This document shows, piece after piece, positions 33,424-47,262 of a stretch of DNA of 64,000 nt (position 1 is its first letter; each line of letters opens with the position of its first letter). A program made the translations under genes and the position numbers. Source of the stretch: Delphinus delphis (taxonomy: Eukaryota; Chordata; Mammalia; Artiodactyla; Delphinidae); assembly GCF_949987515.2 (NCBI RefSeq), contig NW_027192650.1, positions 2,976,001-3,040,000 on the forward strand, in the 5' to 3' direction. The notes beneath the pieces are model-generated. The model was not told the origin of the DNA. It worked only from the letters and a program-made list of their open reading frames with translations, and did not search any database.

Positions 33424-35002
33424 TCACAAACCTGCAGAGTTATAAATGACAGCTATCGTCCAAAAATAGACTGAAGTAAGGCTGCCAAGAGGACTTGAAA
33501 GCGGGGCAGAATTGCAGGAAACCGATTTCAGGAGGTAGACTGGAATTGCATTGAAAGCATAGGAAAAGAGGCAGAACGTCCACAATGATGCACTTGGCCA
33601 AAAAGGGCGTATGCGTTTTTTCCTGAATATATTCAGGAAAAAAGGCATACGCCCTTTTTGGCCAACCAAGCAAGCTTGCAAAGGAAATCTGCACTACAAT
33701 GAAGTCTCACTTCTCCCCGGTCAAAAGGGCCATCTGAAAAAAGTGTAAAATCCAGAAAGGCAGGACAGGCCATGGAGAACTGGGAGCCTTGTTATGCTGA
33801 TGGGCGGGATGTAAATTGTCAACAGACACTTGGGAGAAGTGTATGGTGTTTCCTGAAACATCTAAAAAACAAAGCAACAGAACCTAGGGCACTTCCACTT
33901 ATGGTCCTATAGCTTAGGGAAATTAAAGTCAAAAAGACACAGCCACCCCAAAGTTTGGAACGGCTCTGTTTACAAGAACCTCGTTTACAGTACAAGTTCA
34001 ACATCGCAGAAAGTGAAAAATGGATAAAGAAGTTGTGGTATTTACTTACAAAGCAATATCACTCAGCAATGAAATCTGTGTCATCAGGCCCTTAGCAGCA
34101 CAATGAGTGGATTCAGGTATGATGATTCTAACTGAAGAAAGTCACACAGAAAAAGAAACATCATAAGATATCAGTAATACACGGAATGTAAACTTGGCTA
34201 CACAGGAACTGAATTACAGAACAGAACAGGGTCTCAAATTTAGAAAACCAACTTATGCTTGCTTAAGGGTAAAGGTGAGTTGGGGTGCTGCATAAAACCA
34301 GAGATTGAAATGAGCACAGATAAAGTTCCTTAAGTCAAATATGGAATAGACAAGAGCTACTCCTTGCTCAACGAAATGGACTCAACACCGCATATTAAAC
34401 GCCTAAGAATGTACCTGACTAGTAAGTATCTTAAAACCTATGGATTGCTATGTCTCCGAAAGAGAATCAAGCATGTGTACAGGGGCATAAACGCAGCAGT
34501 GATAGGATTGGAGAGGTTCGGTGAGCAAATGAAGACCCTTTGAAGTCATATTGCATGGTACCCATTCCACGGGTCTCAACTCTCCAGGTTTAAGGTATTC
34601 TTCATTCAGCTAAAACATGCATGTGGAACCCAAGTATGATCAACCATGTGAACGGGAGACGTGTTCAAATATGTCTCAGTTTTCCTCCCCTGGTACTCGG
34701 GTGCAACATTCCAGACGCTTTACTAACACTCTCCCCACTTGGAGAGTCAGCGCCTTTAACCTCCTGTTTGGCCCAGTTTGCAATTTCTGCGGAAGATGAA
34801 CAGGAATAGCGAGAACCAATGAGAGACTAGCTGGAGGTGTCTGGACGGGCAAATTTAACTCTCATTTCCCACCAGGAAGAGGAAATAACCAAAGGCTCAG
34901 CGTGCCGTACCGGAACCAGATTAGGGCCTGAAGCCATCCTGCGGTGTTGCTGCCAGCTCAAAAGAAAGCGAGTTGAAGAAAGGAGCTCAGGGGCACTGTA
35001 AT
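33424..35002 (+). repeat. Satellite monomer R3 (1,579 bp)
   Basis: Young type; palindrome 33594-33665 with one mismatch (AAGGCATACG). Carries ACTGAAGAAAGTCAC, private to this copy. Confidence 0.92.
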
Positions 35003-36581
35003 TCACAAACCTGCAGAGTTATAAATGACAGCTATCGTCCAAAAATAGACTGAAGTAAGGCTGCCAAGAGGACTTGAAAGCGGGGCAGAATTGCAGGAAA
35101 CCGATTTCAGGAGGTAGACTGGAATTGCATTGAAAGCATAGGAAAAGAGGCAGAACGTCCACAATGATGCACTTGGCCAAAAAGGGCGTATGCGTTTTTT
35201 CCTGAATATATTCAGGAAAAAACGCATACGCCCTTTTTGGCCAACCAAGCAAGCTTGCAAAGGAAATCTGCACTACAATGAAGTCTCACTTCCCCCCGGT
35301 CAAAAGGGCCATCTGAAAAAAGTGTAAAATCCAGAAAGGCAGGACAGGCCATGGAGAACTGGGAGCCTTGTTATGCTGATGGGCGGGATGTAAATTGCCA
35401 ACAACCACTCGGGAGAAGTGTATGGTGTATCCTGAAACATCTAAAAAACAAAGCAACAGAACCTAGGGCACTTCCACTTATGGTCCTATAGCTTAGGGAA
35501 ATTAAAATCAAAAAGACACAGCCACCCCAAAGTTTGGAACGGCTCTGTTTACAAGAACCTCGTTTACAGTACAAGTTCAACATCGCAGAAAGTGAAAAAT
35601 GGATAAAGAAGTTGTGGTATTTACTTACAAAGCAATATCACACAGCAATGAAATCTGTGTCATCAGGCCCTTAGCAGCACAATGAGTGGATTCAGGTATG
35701 ATGATTCTAACTGAAGTAAGTCACACAGAAAAAGAAACATCATAAGATATCAGTAATACACGGAATGTAAACTTGGCTACACAGGAACTGAATTACAGAA
35801 CAGAACAGGGTCTCAAATTTAGAAAAACAACTTATGCTTGCTTAAGGGTAAAGGTGAGTTGGGGTGCTGCATAAAACCAGAGATTGAAATGAGCACAGAT
35901 AAAGTTCCTTAAGTCAAATATGGAATAGACAAGAGCTACTCCTTGCTCAACGAAATGGACTCAACACCGCATATTAAACGCCTAAGAATGTACCTGACTA
36001 GTAAGTATCTTAAAACCTATGGATTGCTATGTCTCCGAAAGAGAATCAAGCATGTGTACAGGGGCATAAACGCAGCAGTGATAGGATTGGAGAGGTTCGG
36101 TGAGCAAATGAAGACCCTTTGAAGTCATATTGCATGGTACCCATTCCACGGGTCTCAACTCTCCAGGTTTAAGGTATTCTTCCTTCAGCTAAAACATGCA
36201 TGTGGAACCCAAGTATGATCAACCATGTGAACGGGAGACGTGTTCAAATATGTCTCAGTTTTCCTCCCCTGGTACTCGGGTGCAACATTCCAGACGCTTT
36301 ACTAACACTCTCCCCACTTGGAGAGTCAGCGCCTTTAACCTCCTGTTTGGCCCAGTTTGCAATTTCTGCGGAAGATGAACAGGAATAGCGAGAACCAATG
36401 AGAGACTAGCTGGAGGTGTCTGGACGGGCAAATTTAACTCTCATTTCCCACCAGGAAGAGGAAATAACCAAAGGCTCAGCATGCCGTGCCGGAACCAGAT
36501 TAGGGCCTGAAGCCATCCTGCGGTGTTGCGGCCAGGTCACAAGAAAGCGAGTTGAAGAAAGGAGCTCAGGGGCACTGTAAT
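35003..36581 (+). repeat. Satellite monomer R4 (1,579 bp)
   Basis: Young type with a perfect palindrome at 35173-35244. Confidence 0.92.
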
Positions 36582-38160
36582 TCACAAACGTGCAGAGTGA
36601 TAAATGACAGCTATCGTCCAAAAATAGACTGAAGTAAGGCTGCCAAGAGGACTTGAAAGCGGGGCAGAATTGCAGGAAACCGATTTCAGGAGGTAGACTG
36701 GAATTGCATTGAAAGCATAGGAAAAGAGGCAGAACGTCCACAATGATGCACTTGGCCAAAAAGTGCGTATGCGTTTTTTCCTGAATATATTCAGGAAAAA
36801 ACGCATACGCCCTTTTTGGCCAACCAAGCAAGCTTGCAAAGGAAATCTGCACTACAATGAAGTCTCACTTCCCCCCGGTCAAAAGGGCCATCAGAAAAAA
36901 GTGTAAAATCCAGAAAGGCAGGACAGGCCATGGAGAACTGGGAGCCTTGTTATGCTGATGGGGGGGATGTAAATTGCCAACAGACACTTGGGAGAAGTGT
37001 ATGGTGTTTCCTGAAACATCTAAAAAACAAAGCAACAGAGCCTAGGGCACTGCCACTTATGGTCCTATAGCTTAGGGAAATTAAAATCAAAAAGACACAG
37101 CCACCCCAAAGTTTGGGACGCCTCTGTTTACAAGAACCTCGTTTACAGTACAAGTTCAACATCGCAGAAAGTGAAAAATGGATAAAGAAGTTGTGGTATT
37201 TAGTTACAAAGCAATATCACTCAGCAATGAATTCTGTGTCATCAGGCCCTTAGCAGCACAATGAGTGGATTCAGGTATGATGATTCTAACTGAAGTAAGT
37301 CACACAGAAAAAGAAACATCATAAGATATCAGTAATACACGGAATGTAAACTTGGCTACACAGGAACTGAATTACAGAACAGAACAGGGTCTCAAATTTA
37401 GAAAACCAACTTATGCTTGCTTAAGGGGAAAGGTGAGTTGGGGTGCTGCATAAAACCAGAGATTGAAATGAGCACAGATAAAGTTCCTTAAGTCAAATAT
37501 GGAATAGACAAGAGCTACTCCTTGCTCAACGAAATGGACTCAACACCGCATATTAAACGCCTAAGAATGTACCTGACTAGTAAGTATCTTAAAACCTATG
37601 GATTGCTATGTCTCCGAAAGAGAATCAAGCATGTGTACAGGGGCATAAACGCAGCAGTGATAGGATTGGAGAGGTTCGGTGAGCAAATGAAGACCCTTTG
37701 AAGTCATATTGCATGGTACCCATTCCACGGGTCTCAACTCTCCAGGTTTAAGGTATTCTTCCTTCAGCTAAAACATGCATGTGGAACCCAAGTATGATCA
37801 ACCATGTGAACGGGAGACGTGTTCAAATATGTCTCAGTTTTCCTCCCCTGGTACTCGGGTGCAACATTCCAGACGCTTTACTAACACTCTCCCCACTTGG
37901 AGAGTCAGTGCCTTTAACCTCCTGTTTGGCCCAGTTTGCAATTTCTGCGGAAGATGAACAGGAATAGCGAGAACCAATGAGAGACTAGCTGGAGGTGTCT
38001 GGACGGGCAAATTTAACTCTCATTTCCCACCAGGAAGAGGAAATAACCAAAGGCTCAGCGTGCCGTGCCGGAACCAGATTAGGGCCTGAAGCCATCCTGC
38101 GGTGTTGCGGCCAGGTCACAAGAAAGCGAGTTGAAGAAAGGAGCTCAGGGGCACTGTAAT
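36582..38160 (+). repeat. Satellite monomer R5 (1,579 bp)
   Basis: Palindrome 36752-36823 with one mismatch (AAGTGCGTATG). Shares ACAAACGTGCAGAG with the next monomer, which destroys the PstI-type CTGCAG present in most copies. Confidence 0.92.
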
Positions 38161-39739
38161 TCACAAACGTGCAGAGTTATAAATGACAGCTATCGTCCAA
38201 AAATAGACTGAAGTAAGGCTGCCAAGAGGACTTGAAAGCGGGGCAGAATTGCAGGAAACCGATTTCAGGAGGTAGACTGGAATTGCATTGAAAGCATAGG
38301 AAAAGAGGCAGAACGTCCACAATGATGCACTTGGCCAAAAAGGGCGTATGCGTTTTTTCCTGAATATATTCAGGAAAAAACGCATACGCCCTTTTTGGCC
38401 AACCAAGCAAGCTTGCAAAGGAAATCTGCACTACAATGAAGTCTCACTTCCCCCCGGTCAAAAGGGCCATCTGAAAAAAGTGTAAAATCCAGAAAGGCAG
38501 GACAGGCCATGGAGAACTGGGAGCCTTGTTATGCTGATGGGCGGGATGTAAATTGCCAACAGACACTTGGGAGAAGTGTATGGTGTTTCCTGAAACATCT
38601 AAAAAACAATGCAACAGAGCCTACGGCACTGCCACTTATGGTCCTATAGCTTAGGGAAATTAAAATCAAAAAGACACAGCCACCTCAAAGTTTGGGACGC
38701 CTCTGTTTACAAGAACCTCGTTTACAGTACAAGTTCAACATCGCAGAAAGTGAAAAATGGATAAAGAAGTTGTGGTATTTACTTACAAAGCAATATCACT
38801 CAGCAATGAAATCTATGTCATCAGGCCCTTAGCATCACAATGAGTGGATTCAGGTATGATGATTCTAACTGAAATAAGTCACACAGAAAAAGAAACATCA
38901 TAAGATATCAGTAATACACGGAATGTAAACTTGGCTACACAGGAACTGAATTACAGAACAGAACAGGGTCTCAAATTTAGAAAACCAACTTATGCTTGCT
39001 TAAGGGGAAAGGTGAGTTGGGGTGCTGCATAAAACCAGAGATTGAAATGAGCACAGATAAAGTTCCTTAAGTCAAATATGGAATAGACAAGAGCTACTCC
39101 TTGCTCAACGAAATGGACTCAACACCGCATATTAAACGTCTAAGAATGTACCTGACTTGTAAGTATCTTAAAACCTATGGATTGCTATGTCTCCGAAAGA
39201 GAATCAAGCATGTGTACAGGGGCATAAACGCAGCAGTGATAGGATTGGAGAGGTTCGGTGAGCAAATGAAGACCCTTTGAAGTCATATTGCATGGTACCC
39301 ATTACACGGGTCTTAACTCTCCAGGTTTAAGGTATTCTTCCTTCAGCTAAAACATGCATGTGGAACCCAAGTATGATCAACCATGTGAACGGGAGACGTG
39401 TTCAAATATGTCTCAGTTTTCCTCCCCTGGTACTCGGGTGCAACATTCCAGACGCTTTACTAACACTCTCCCCACTTGGAGAGTCAGCGCCTTTAACCTC
39501 CTGTTTGGCCCAGTTTGCAATTTCTGCGGAAGATGAACAGGAATAGCGAGAACCAATGAGAGACTAGCTGGAGGTTTTTGGACGGGCAAATTTAACTCTC
39601 ATTTCCCACCAGGAAGAGGAAATAACCAAAGGATCAGCGTGCCGTGCCGGAACCAGATTAGGGCCTGAAGCCATCCTGCGGTGTTGCGGCCAGGTCACAA
39701 GAAAGCGAGTTGAAGAAAGGAGCTCAGGGGCACTGTAAT
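38161..39739 (+). repeat. Satellite monomer R6 (1,579 bp)
   Basis: Perfect palindrome 38331-38402; shares the ACAAACGTGCAGAG variant with its left neighbour. Confidence 0.92.
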
Positions 39740-41318
39740 TCACAAACCTGCAGAGTTATAAATGACAGCTATCGTCCAAAAATAGACTGAAGTAAGGCTG
39801 CCAAGAGGACTTGAAAGCGGGGCAGAATTGCAGGAAACCGATTTCAGGAGGTAGACAGGAATTGCATTGAAAGCATAGGAAAAGAGGCAGAACGTCCACA
39901 ATGATGCACTTGGCCAAAAAGGGCGTATGCGTTTTTTCCTGAATATATTCAGGAAAAAACGCATACGCCCTTTTTGGCCAACCAAGCAAGCTTGCAAAGG
40001 AAATCTGCACTACAATGAAGTCTCATTTCCCCCCGGTCAAAAGGGCCATCTGAAAAAAGTGTAAAATCCAGAAAGGCAGGACAGGCCATGGAGAACTGGG
40101 AGCCTTGTTATGCTGATGGGCGGGATGTAAATTGCCAACAACCACTCGGGAGAAGTGTATGGTGTTTCCTGAAACATCTAAAAAACAAAGCAACAGAACC
40201 TAGGGCACTTCCACTTATGGTCCTATAGCTTAGGGAAATTAAAATCAAAAAGACACAGCCACCCCAAAGTTTGGAACGGCTCTGTTTACAAGAACCTCGT
40301 TTACAGTACAAGTTCAACATCGCAGAAAGTGAAAAATGGATAAAGAAGTTGTGGTATTCACTTACAAAGCAATATCACTCAGCAATGAAATCTATGTCAT
40401 CAGGCCCTTAGCAGCACAATGAGTGGATTCAGGTATGATGATTCTAACTGAAATAAGTCACACAGAAAAAGAAACATCATAAGATATCAGTAATACACGG
40501 AATGGAAACTTGGCTACACAGGAACTGAATTACAGAACAGAACTGGGTCACAAATTTAGAAAACCAACTTATGCTTGCTTAAGGGTAAAGGTGAGTTGGG
40601 GTGCTGCATAAAACCAGAGATTGAAATGAGCACAGATAAAGTTCCTTAAGCCAAATATGGAATAGAGAAGAGCTACTCCTTGCTCAACGAAATGGACTCA
40701 ACACCGCATATTAAACGTCTAAGAATGTACCTGACTAGTAAGTATCTTAAAACCTATGGATTGCTATGTCTCCGAAAGAGAATCAAGCATGTGTACAGGG
40801 GCATAAACGCAGCAGTGATAGGACTGGAGAGGTTCGGTGAGCAAATGAAGACCCTTTGAAGTCATATTGCATGGTACCCATTACACGGGTCTTAACTCTC
40901 CAGGTTTAAGGTATTCTTCCTTCAGCTAAAACATGCATGTGGAACCCAAGTATGATCAACCATGTGAACGGGAGACGTGTTCAAATATGTCTCAGTTTTC
41001 CTCCCCTGGTACTCGGGTGCAACATTCCAGACGCTTTACTAACACTCTCCCCACTTGGAGAGTCAGTCCCTTTAACCTCCTGTTTGGCCCAGTTTGCAAT
41101 TTCTGCGGAAGATGAACAGGAATAGCGAGTGCCAATGAGAGGCTAGCTGGAGGTGTCTGGACGGGCAAATTTAACTCTCATTTCCCACCAGGAAGAGGAA
41201 TTAACCAAAGGCTCAGCATGCCGGGCCGGAACCAGATTAGGGCCTGAAGCCATCCTGCGGTGTTGCGGCCAGGTCACAAGAAAGCGAGTTGAAGAAAGGA
41301 GCTCAGGGGCACTGTAAT
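39740..41318 (+). repeat. Satellite monomer R7 (1,579 bp)
   Basis: Perfect palindrome 39910-39981. Shares GAACTGGGTCACAAATTT with the next monomer. Confidence 0.92.
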
Positions 41319-42898
41319 TCACAAACCTGCAGAGTTATAAATGACAGCTATCGTCCAAAAATAGACTGAAGTAAGGCTGCCAAGAGGACTTGAAAGCGGG
41401 GCAGAATTGCAGGAAACCGATTTCAGGAGGTAGACTGGAATTGCATTGAAAGCATAGGAAAAGAGGCAGAACGTCCACAATGATGCACTTGGCCAAAAAG
41501 GGCGTATGCGTTTTTTCCTGAATATATTCAGGAAAAAACGCATACGCCCTTTTTGGCCAACCAAGCAAGGTTGCAAAGGAAATCTGCACTACAATGAAGT
41601 CTCACATCCCCCCGGTCAAAAGGGCCATCTGAAAAAAGTGTAAAATCCAGAAAGGCAGGACAGGCCATGGAGAACTGGGAGCCTTGTTATGCTGATGGGC
41701 GGGATGTAAATTGCCAACAACCACTCGGGAGAAGTGTATGGTGTTTCCTGAAACATCTAAAAAACAAAGCAACAGAACCTAGGGCACTTCCACTTATGGT
41801 CCTATAGCTTAGGGAAATTAAAATCAAAAAGACACAGCCACCCCAAAGTTTGGAACGGCTCTGTTTACAAGAACCTCGTTTACAGTACAAGTTCAACATC
41901 GCAGAAAGTGAAAAATGGATAAAGAAGTTGTCGTATTCACTTACAAAGCAATATCACTCAGCAATGAAATCTATGTCATCAGGCCCTTAGCAGCACAATG
42001 AGTGGATTCAGGTATGATGATTCTAACTGAAATAAGTCACACAGAAAAAGAAACATCATAAGATATCAGTAATACACGGAATGGAAACTTGGCTACACAG
42101 GAACTGAATTACAGAACAGAACTGGGTCACAAATTTAGAAAAACAACTTATGCTTGCTTAAGGGTAAAGGTGAGTTGGGTTGCTGCATAAAACCAGAGAT
42201 TGAAATGAGCACAGATAAAGTTCCTTAAGCCAAATATGGAATAGACAAGAGCTACTCCTTGCTCAACGAAATGGGCTCAACACCGCATATTAAACGCCTA
42301 AGAATGTACCTGACTTGTAAGTATCTTAAAACCTATGGATTGCTATGTCTCCGCAAGAGAATCAAGCATGTGTACAGGGGCATAAACGCAGCAGTGATAG
42401 GATTGGAGAGGTTCGGTGAGCAAATGAAGACCCTTTGAATTCATATTGCATGGTACCCATTCCACGGGTTTCAACTACCCAGGTTTAAGGTATTCTTCCT
42501 TCAGCTAAAGCATGCATGTGGAACCTAGAGTATGATCAACCATGTGATTGGGAGACGTGTTCAAATATGTCTCAGTTTTCCTCCCCTGGTACTCGGGTGC
42601 AACATTCCAGACGCTTTACTAACACTCTCCCCACTTGGAGAGTCAGTCCCTTTAACCTCCTGTTTGGCCCAGTTTGCAATTTCTGCGGAAGATGAACAGG
42701 AATAGCGAGAACCAATGAGAGGCTAGCTGGAGGTGTCTGGACGGGCAAATTTAACTCTCATTTCCCACCAGGAAGAGGAATTAACCAAAGGCTCAGCATG
42801 ACAGGCCGGAACCAGATTAGGGCCTGAAGCCATCCTGCGGTGTTGCGGCCAGGTCACAAGAAAGCGAGTTGAAGAAAGGAGCTCAGGGGCACTGTAAT
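41319..42898 (+). repeat. Satellite monomer R8 (1,580 bp)
   Basis: Perfect palindrome 41489-41560. Shares GAACTGGGTCACAAATTT with its left neighbour, a sign of one-monomer duplication. Confidence 0.92.
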
Positions 42899-44475
42899 TC
42901 ACAAACCTGCAGAGTTATAAATGACAGCTATCGTCCAAAAATAGACTGAAGTAAGGCTGCCAAGAGGACTTGAAAGCGGGGCAGAATTGCAGGAAACCGA
43001 TTTCAGGAGGTAGACTGGAATTGCATTGAAAGCATAGGAAAAGAGGCAGAACGTCCACAATGATGCACTTGGCCAAAAAGGGCGTATGCGTTTTTTCCTG
43101 AATATATTCAGGAAAAAACGCATACGCCCTTTTTGGCCAACCAAGCAAGCTTGCAAAGGAAATCTGCACTACAATGAAGTCTCACTTCCCCCCGGTCAAA
43201 AGGGCCATCTGAAAAAAGTGTAAAATCCAGAAAGGCAGGACAGGCCATGGAGAACTGGGAGCCTTGTTATGCTGATGGGCGGGATGTAAATTGCCAACAA
43301 CCACTCGGGAGAAGTGTATGGTGTTTCCTGAAACATCTAAAAAACAAAGCAACAGAACCTAGGGCACTTCCACTTATGGTCCTATAACTTAGGGAAATTA
43401 AAATCAAAAAGACACAGCCACCCCAAAGTTTGGAACGGCTCTGTTTACAAGAACCTCATTTACAGTACAAGTTCAACATCGCAGAAAGTGAAAAATGGAA
43501 AGAAGTTGTGGTATTTACTTACAAAGCAATATCACTCAGCAATGAAATCTGTGTCATCAGGCCCTTAGCAGCACAATGAGTGGATTCAGGTATGATGATT
43601 CTAACTGAAGTAAGTCACACAGAAAAAGAAACATCATAAGATATCAGTAATACACGGAATGTAAACTTGGCTACACAGGAACTGAATTACAGAACAGAAC
43701 AGGGTCTCAAATTTAGAAAACCAACTTATGCTTGCCTAAGGGTAAAGGTGAGTTGGGGTGTTGCATAAAACCAGAGATTGAAATGAGCACAGATAAAGTT
43801 CCTTAAGTCAAATATGGAATAGACAAGAGCTACTCCTTGCTCAACGAAATGGACTCAACACCGCATATTAAACGCCTAAGAATGTACCTGACTAGTAAGT
43901 GTCTTAAAACCTATGGATTGCTATGTCTCCGAAAGAGAATCAAGCATGTGTACAGGGGCATAAACGCAGCAGTGATAGGATTGGAGAGGTTCGGTGAGCA
44001 AATGAAGACCCTTTGAAGTCATATTGCATGGTACCCATTCCACGGGTCTCAACTCTCCAGGTTTAAGGTATTCTTCCTTCAGCTAAAACATGCATGTGGA
44101 ACCCAAGTATGATCAACCATGTGAACGGGAGACGTGTTCAAATATGTCTCAGTTTTCCTCCCCTGGTACTCGGGTGCAACATTCCAGACGCTTTACTAAC
44201 ACTCTCCCCACTTGGAGAGTCAGCGCCTTTAACCTCCTGTTAGGCCCAGTTTGCAATTTCTGCGGAAGATGAACAGGAATAGCGAGAACCAATGAGAGAC
44301 TAGCTGGAGGTGTCTGAACGGGCAAATTTAACTCTCATTTCCCACCAGGAAGAGGAAATAACCAAAGGCTCAGCGTGCCGTGCCGGAACCAGATTAGGGC
44401 CTGAAGCCATCCTGCGGTGTTGCGGCCAGGTCACAAGAAAGCTAGTTGAAGAAAGGAGCTCAGGGGCACTGTAAT
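42899..44475 (+). repeat. Satellite monomer R9 (1,577 bp)
   Basis: Perfect palindrome 43069-43140. Its short length comes from AATGGAAAGAAG in place of AATGGATAAAGAAG; this variant recurs in the monomers at 47,263, 54,786 and 56,363. Confidence 0.92.
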
Positions 44476-45896
44476 TCACAAACCTGCAGAGTTATAAATG
44501 ACAGCTATCGTCCAAAAATAGACTGAAGTAAGGCTGCCAAGAGGACTTGAAAGCAGGGCAGAATTGCAGGAAACCGATTTCAGGAGGTAGACTGGAATTG
44601 CATTGAAAGTATAGGAAAAGAAGCAGAACGTCCACAGTGATGCACTTGGCCAAAAAGGGCGTATGCGTTTTTTCCTGAATATATTCAGGAAATATATTCA
44701 GGAATATATTCAGGAATATATTCAGGAAAAAACGCATACGCCCTTTTTGGCCAACCAAGCAAGCTTGCAAAGGAAATCTGCACTACAATGAAGTCTCACT
44801 TCCCCCCGGTCAAAAGGGCCATCTGAAAAAAGTGTAAAATCCAGAAAGGCAGGACAGGCCATGGAGAACTGGGAGCCTTGTTATGCTGATGGGCGGGATG
44901 TAAATTGCCAACAACCACTCGGGAGAAGTGTATGGTGTTTCCTGAAACATCTAAAAAACAAAGCAACAGAACCTAGGGCACTTCCACTTATGGTCCTATA
45001 GCTTAGGGAAATTAAAATCAAAAAGACACAGCCACCCCAAAGTTTGGAACGGCTCTGTTTACAAGAACCTCGTTTACAGTACAAGTTCAACATCGCAGAA
45101 AGTGAAAAATGGATAAAGAAGTTGTGGTATTTACTTACAAAGCAATATCACTCAGCAATGAAATCTGTGTCAATAGGCCCTTAGCAGCACAATGAGTGGA
45201 TTCAGGTATGATGATTCTAACTGAAATAAGTCACACAGAAAAAGAAACATCATAAGATATCAGTAATACACGGAATGTAAACTTGGCTACACAGGAACTG
45301 AATTACAGAACAGAACAGGGTCTCAAATTTAGAAAACCAACTTATGCTTGCTTAAGGGTAAAGGTGAGTTGGGGTGCTGCATAAAACCAGAGACTGAAAT
45401 GAGCACAGATAAAGTTCCTTAAGTCAAATATGGAATAGATAAGAGCTACTCCTTGCTCAAGGAAATGGACTCAACACCGCATATTAAACGCCTAAGAATG
45501 TACCTGACTAGTAAGTATCTTAAAACCTATGGATTGCTATGTCTCCAAAAGAGAATCAAGCATGTGTACAGGGGCATAAACGCAGCAGTGATAGGATTGG
45601 AGAGGTTCGGTGAGCAAATGAAGACCCTTTGAAGTCATATTGCATGGTACCCATTACACGGGTCTTAACTCTCCAGGTTTAAGGTATTCTTCCTTCAGCT
45701 AAAACATGCATGTGGAACCCAAGTATGATCAACCATGTGAACGGGAGACGTGTTCAAATATGTCTCAGTTTTCCTCCCCTGGTACTCAGGTGCAACATTC
45801 CAGACGCTTTACTAACACTCTCCCCACTTGGAGAGTCAGCGCCTTTAACCTCCTGTTTGGCCCAGTTTGCAATTTCTGCGGAAGATGAACAGGAAT
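44476..45896 (+). repeat. Satellite monomer R10: expanded palindrome, deleted 3' end
   Basis: First unit of the trimer higher-order repeat. It ends prematurely at the deletion junction GAACAGGAAT|AAAAAACGC. Confidence 0.92.
44646..44754. repeat. Expanded palindrome (109 bp) with four copies of a 12-bp core
   Basis: The dyad centre AATATATTCAGG is repeated four times (one copy with an extra A) between intact arms, adding 37 bp to the usual 72. Confidence 0.92.
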
Positions 45897-47262
45897 AAAA
45901 AACGCATACGCCCTTTTTGGCCAACCAAGCAAGCTTGCAAAGGAAATCTGCACTAAAATGAAGTCTCACTTCCCCCCGGTCAAAAGGGCCATCTGAAAAA
46001 AGTGTAAAATCCAGAAAGGCAGTACAGGCCATGGAGAACTGGGAGCCTTGTTATGCTGATGGGCGGGATGTAAATTGCCAACAGACACTTGGGAGAAGTG
46101 TATGGTGTTTCCTGAAACATCTAAAAAACAAAGCAACAGACCCTAGGGCACTTCCACTTATGGTCCTATAGCTTAGGGAAATTAAAATCGAAAAGACACA
46201 GCCACCCCAAAGTTTGGAACGGCTCTGTTTACAAGAACCTCTTTTACCGTACAAGTTCAACATCGCAGAAAGTGAAAAATCGATAAAGAACTTGTGGTAC
46301 TTACGTACAATGCAGTATCACTCAGCAATGAAATCTATGTCATCAGGCATGTAGCAGCATAATGAGTAGATTCAGATACGATGATTCTAACTGAAATAAG
46401 TCACACAGAAAAAGAAACATCATAAGATATCACTAATACACGGAATGTAAACTTGGCTACACAGGAACTGAATTCCAAAACAGAACAGGTTCTCAAATTT
46501 AGAAAACCAACTGATGCTTGCCTAAGGGGAAAGGTGAGTTGGGTTGCTGCATAAAACCAGAGATTGAAATGAGCACAGATAAAGTTCCTTAAGCCAAATA
46601 TGGAATAGACAAGAGCCACTCCTTGCTCAACGAAATGGACTCAACACCGCATATTAAACGCCTAAGAATGTACCTGACTAGTAAGTATCTTAAAACCTAT
46701 GGATTGCTATGTCTCCGAAAGAGAATCAAGCATGTGTACAGGGGCATAAACGTAGCAGTGATAGGATTGGAGAGGTTCGGTGAGCAAATGAAGACCCTTT
46801 GAAGTCATATCGCATGGTACCCATTCCACGGGTTTCAATTACCCAGGTTTTAGGTATTCTTCCTTCAGCTAAAACATGCATGTGGAACCCAGAGTATGAT
46901 CAACCATGTGATCGGGAGACGTGTTCAAATATGTCTCAGTTTTCCTCCCTTGGTACTCGGGTGCAACATTCCAGACGCTTTACTAACACTCTCCCCACTT
47001 GGAGAGTCAGCGCCTTTAACCTCCTGTTTGGCACAGTTTGCAATTTCTGCGGAAGATGAACAGGAATAGCGAGAACCAATGAGAGGCTAGCTGGAGGTGT
47101 CTGGACGGGCAAATTTAACTCTCATTTCCCAACAGGAAGAGGAAATAACCAAAGGCTCAGCGTGCCGTACCGGAACCAGATTAGGGCTTGAAGTCATCCT
47201 GCGGTGTTGCGGCCAGCTCAAAAGAAAGCGAGTTGAAGAAAGGAGCTCAGGGGCACTGTAAT
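45897..47262 (+). repeat. Satellite monomer R11, 5'-deleted
   Basis: Starts inside the right arm of the palindrome (AAAAAACGCATACG), so the left arm and about 400 bp around the monomer boundary are absent. Carries the second sequence type (AACTTGTGGTACTTACGTAC). The spacing between equivalent landmarks across the junction is 1,170 bp instead of 1,579. Confidence 0.92.
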
